Positions 32,292 through 35,819 of a DNA stretch of 35,819 nucleotides are shown piece by piece; position 1 is the stretch's first letter, and every line of letters begins with the position of its first letter. A program made the position numbers and the translations under genes. This stretch comes from Acidipila sp. (GTDB taxonomy: Bacteria; Acidobacteriota; Terriglobia; Acidiferrales; UBA7541), in NCBI GenBank assembly GCA_010365215.1, contig JAAFGT010000039.1, forward strand, positions 1 through 35,819. The letters run 5' to 3'. The notes beneath the pieces are model-generated. The model saw nothing but the letters and a program-made list of their open reading frames with translations, made no database searches and was not told where the DNA came from.

Positions 32292-33635
32292 TTACGCCGT
32301 GGCCGGCGCCGCGGGTGCCTCGCGCACGCTGAGGCCGCGGGCGCGAATGGCCGCGAGCACCGCGGTCCCGTACAGCACCCCCAGGACCAGAAAAGCCAGC
32401 GTCACGCTGACGCGCTCCGCCAAAAACCCCAGCGAAAAACTCATCAGCACCTGCAGCAGCGTGGCCACCACGGAGAATGTCGATTGCGTGCGTCCCATTA
32501 GCCGCCGCGGCACCAGCGTCATGATGGAAGTCTGCGTCAGCACGCCGCCCAGCGCGCGGCACGCGCCAAACAGGGCCTGCATCGCCACCACCACAACCAG
32601 CAGCCGCGCGTAGGGAAATAGCGTGTGCCCCACGGCCAGCACAGCCAGCGCGGCGATCAGCACGGCCAACGGCGGAAATCGCCGCACCAACGCGCCCGCT
32701 AGCAGCCCGCCGGTCACGGCGCCAAAAGCCCAGCCTGCTTCCATAAATCCAAATCCGCGCGCACCCGACTTGAGCACGAATTGCGCCAGGGTTACCAGCA
32801 GCACGTTGCCGCTCAGCACGCCGGCCATCATGCAGGCATAAGTGAGTCCCAGTGCCAGCACGCGCGGCTGGCTGCGCAGATACCGCGCGCCTTCGCGGAG
32901 GTCGCGCAGAAAAATTGTGGAGAGTCCCGGCTCCACAATGTCAGGGGCCAGCGCCCGCTCGCTCACCGACGCAGCCAGAGCGGCTTCCCCGGAGCCGGCC
33001 GGTTCATCCTCGGGGTGCGCGCGCGGCGCCATGTAGCCGCGGCGCAGCCGCACCAGACAGAACGCGGCCACGAAGTAAGTCAGTGCGTCGATGGCCAGAA
33101 TTCCCGACAAACCGGCGCGCTCGTAAACAAAGCCCACCGCGGCGCCTGCGGTCATCATCCCGCCCTGCACGGCAATCAACACGGCGGAGTTTGCGCCCAC
33201 CAGCTCCTCTCGCGGGATCACCTCCTGCGCCAGGGCGTTCATGGTGGGCCAGTAGACGGCAAAGCCCACGCCAAGAAAAAATACCATCGCGTAGATGTGG
33301 CCCAGCCGGGCCATGCCCAGGTACACGAGCAGCGCCGCGGCCACCACCAGCGCGCCGCGCGCCAGGTCGAGTGCCATGCCCACGTAGCGCCGGGCGATGC
33401 GATCGATCAGAACTCCGCCGGCCAGCGGCACCACCAGCCCCGGCAGCGTCACTAGAATCGTGATAAAGCTGACGCGCAATGGCGACCCGGTCCTCTCCAG
33501 GATGTACCAGCTAACTCCCGCAAAATTCATTCCCGTTCCAAACAGCGAGATGAACATCCCCGCGAAAAGATACGGAAAGCCCGGCCGGCGCAGCAGCTTC
33601 CACCAGTTGACTCCACGTTGGAATCCGGTTTCCAT
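32292..33635 (-). CDS. MFS transporter (EntS/MdtG-like exporter group)
   Basis: A 447-residue permease with 12 predicted helices. N-terminal half: FPYLFAGMFISLFGTGMNFAGVSWYILERTGSPLRVSFI, GGVLIDRIARRYVGMALDL (MFS loop 2-3 motif) and GVGFAVYWPTMNALAQEVIPREELVGANSAV. A charged central loop (about 200-240) follows, then the second half with GALVRRFPPLAVLIAALAVL and a short Pro/Ala-rich tail. It resembles enterobactin-exporter-type MFS proteins by the QEVIPREELVGANS-like segment; substrate unknown. ATG 33635 is chosen; TTG 33650 after GAGGGGGAA is an alternative. The 158-base gap to the dehydrogenase operon shows no terminator. Confidence 0.88.
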   Translation of the reverse strand: METGFQRGVNWWKLLRRPGFPYLFAGMFISLFGTGMNFAGVSWYILERTGSPLRVSFITILVTLPGLVVPLAGGVLIDRIARRYVGMALDLARGALVVAAALLVYLGMARLGHIYAMVFFLGVGFAVYWPTMNALAQEVIPREELVGANSAVLIAVQGGMMTAGAAVGFVYERAGLSGILAIDALTYFVAAFCLVRLRRGYMAPRAHPEDEPAGSGEAALAASVSERALAPDIVEPGLSTIFLRDLREGARYLRSQPRVLALGLTYACMMAGVLSGNVLLVTLAQFVLKSGARGFGFMEAGWAFGAVTGGLLAGALVRRFPPLAVLIAALAVLAVGHTLFPYARLLVVVVAMQALFGACRALGGVLTQTSIMTLVPRRLMGRTQSTFSVVATLLQVLMSFSLGFLAERVSVTLAFLVLGVLYGTAVLAAIRARGLSVREAPAAPATA

Positions 33636-33772
33636 AAAATCGGCGAGCAATTCCCCCTCAATCGATTATGCGCCAGCCCACGCGCGCTAGCGCCACTCCA
33701 GGAATGGAAACGTTCCGCAATCGAAATGGGTGAGTGGAACGCGCAAGCAGTGGCTCTGGGCGGAATTTGCAG

Positions 33773-33792
33773 GGGCACGACATGTCGTGCCC
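33773..33792. repeat. Dispersed 20-bp palindrome, copy 2
   Basis: GGGCACGACATGTCGTGCCC, a perfect inverted repeat between the divergent MFS and DUF3052 genes; differs from the 25489 copy at one position. Confidence 0.8.
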
Positions 33793-33863
33793 GCCCCACC
33801 GCAGCGCACGGCGCTCAGATGTGCTATACAGCCCCACTGGCTCGATGCAGCAGGTGAACACCT

Positions 33864-34472
33864 ATGGGACAAGAAGCAGAGATCCGCGCGCGCATTGATG
33901 CCTCCGCCGCAAAAGGCACGGTCCTCCTGGAAACGGATTATCTGCAGTTCCGCGGAAAGTCCTCGTTGAAGATTTTTTTCAAAGACATCGAGAAAATCGA
34001 AACCAGCGACGGATGGCTGCACGTGACTCACGCCAGCGGTGCAGCGAGCTTCGAACTGGGGTCCCGCGCGGAAAAATGGGCGGAGAAAATCCGCTCGCCA
34101 AAAAGCCTGCTGGACAAGCTGGGCGTAAAGTCCGGCGCGCGGGTCGCGGTCATCGGCGTCACCGATGAGCCATTCCTGGCACAACTCCGCGAAAGAATCG
34201 GAAAACTCCTCCAGGAAAAACAGCCCAGCGATTGCGACTTGGTTTTTTACGCTGCGGAGAAGAAGACCGACCTCACGCGCCTAAGAGCTCTGGCGAAGCT
34301 CCTGAATAAAACCGGCGCGGTCTGGGTGGTCTACCCCAAGGGCCAAAAGCAGATCACCGAAAACGATTTTCTGGCCTCCGGCAAACCCGCCGGCCTGGTG
34401 GATGTAAAAGTCTGCCGCTTCTCCGCCACCCACACCGCGCTCAAATTCGTAATCCCTGTCGCCCGCCGCTAG
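33864..34472 (+). CDS. DUF3052-family protein
   Basis: A 202-residue cytoplasmic protein of unknown function. The first 70 residues (EIRARIDASAAKGTVLLETDYLQFRG...) form a small beta-rich domain. The rest matches DUF3052: LLDKLGVKSGARVAVIGVTDEPF, DLVFYAAEKK, VWVVYPKGQKQITENDF and GLVDVKVCRFSATHTALKFVIP. AGGTGA precedes the ATG by about nine bases. Followed on the same strand by a methyltransferase, 62 bases away. Confidence 0.8.
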   Translation: MGQEAEIRARIDASAAKGTVLLETDYLQFRGKSSLKIFFKDIEKIETSDGWLHVTHASGAASFELGSRAEKWAEKIRSPKSLLDKLGVKSGARVAVIGVTDEPFLAQLRERIGKLLQEKQPSDCDLVFYAAEKKTDLTRLRALAKLLNKTGAVWVVYPKGQKQITENDFLASGKPAGLVDVKVCRFSATHTALKFVIPVARR

Positions 34473-34534
34473 CGCGTAAGAATCAATTCGTCGCGGTGCC
34501 GCAAACGCGTGTCCGATGCGTGTATCATGCCGGG

Positions 34535-35819
<1,285 letters not shown>

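Noticed and set aside
32185-32562. Minus-strand frame of 125 codons at the MFS 3' end, with a natural-looking tail (NDILSQVSLWKNIPNEELVKRLS)
   Set aside because: Most of it overlaps the MFS gene in another frame; the 30-codon tail in the gap has no credible start. It could be a gene remnant but cannot be supported.

Overview
This is a high-GC bacterial chromosome segment, densely packed and mostly housekeeping in content. Gene order and protein style (TPR-rich proteins, an ECF sigma factor next to a zinc-finger/DUF4349 anti-sigma protein, cdaA-cdaR-glmM, the ffh-to-rnhB ribosomal cluster, TAT-exported gluconate-dehydrogenase-like genes) fit Acidobacteriota, perhaps class Terriglobia. That placement is inferred from style, not from a marker-gene comparison. 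No rRNA, tRNA, CRISPR array, phage or transposase was recognised.

Layout. (1) 1-4257, minus strand: the N-terminal part of mutS2, a gene-free stretch ending in a minus-strand terminator, then an ECF sigma factor and its membrane anti-sigma partner. (2) 4556-7333, minus: cdaA-cdaR-glmM, which couples cyclic-di-AMP synthesis to peptidoglycan precursor supply. (3) 7469-12163: an AI-2E family exporter on plus; thiE, a small membrane protein and an 873-residue TPR protein on minus. (4) 12426-18728, minus: the translation/secretion cluster ffh-rpsP-khpA-rimM-trmD-(HAD phosphatase)-rplS-terminator-rnhB, with an unrecognised Ala/Pro/Ser-rich protein and trmJ upstream. (5) 19768-22999, plus: rpmH-rnpA-yidD-yidC-khpB, driven by a clear sigma-70 promoter; its genes overlap and largely use non-AUG starts. 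(6) 23062-28522: a YdjM-like membrane hydrolase, selD, an orphan MacB/FtsX-type permease, a PD-(D/E)XK nuclease with a Cys cluster, and a PaaI-type thioesterase. (7) 28669-33635, minus: a quinone-oxidoreductase-like protein, a GMC dehydrogenase with its TAT-exported subunit, and an MFS exporter. (8) 33864-35819, plus: a DUF3052 protein, a SAM methyltransferase and the start of tgt.

The most notable feature is selD. Its reading frame continues upstream of the obvious start through an in-frame TGA at codon 16, in the catalytic Cys/Sec position. A 15-bp-paired hairpin with the geometry of a bacterial SECIS follows the TGA directly, so SelD appears to be a selenoprotein here. Other points of note are an rnpA frame with no ATG/GTG/TTG at its 5' end, and a recurring pattern of 12-15 bp tandem repeats: 12 or 15 bp within reading frames (glmM, trmD, cdaA, yidD) and 14 or 15 bp in gene leaders (glmM, rnhB, thioesterase). 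There is also a dispersed 20-bp palindrome (two copies) and a HAD phosphatase gene placed between trmD and rplS. I see no new defence or mobile system.
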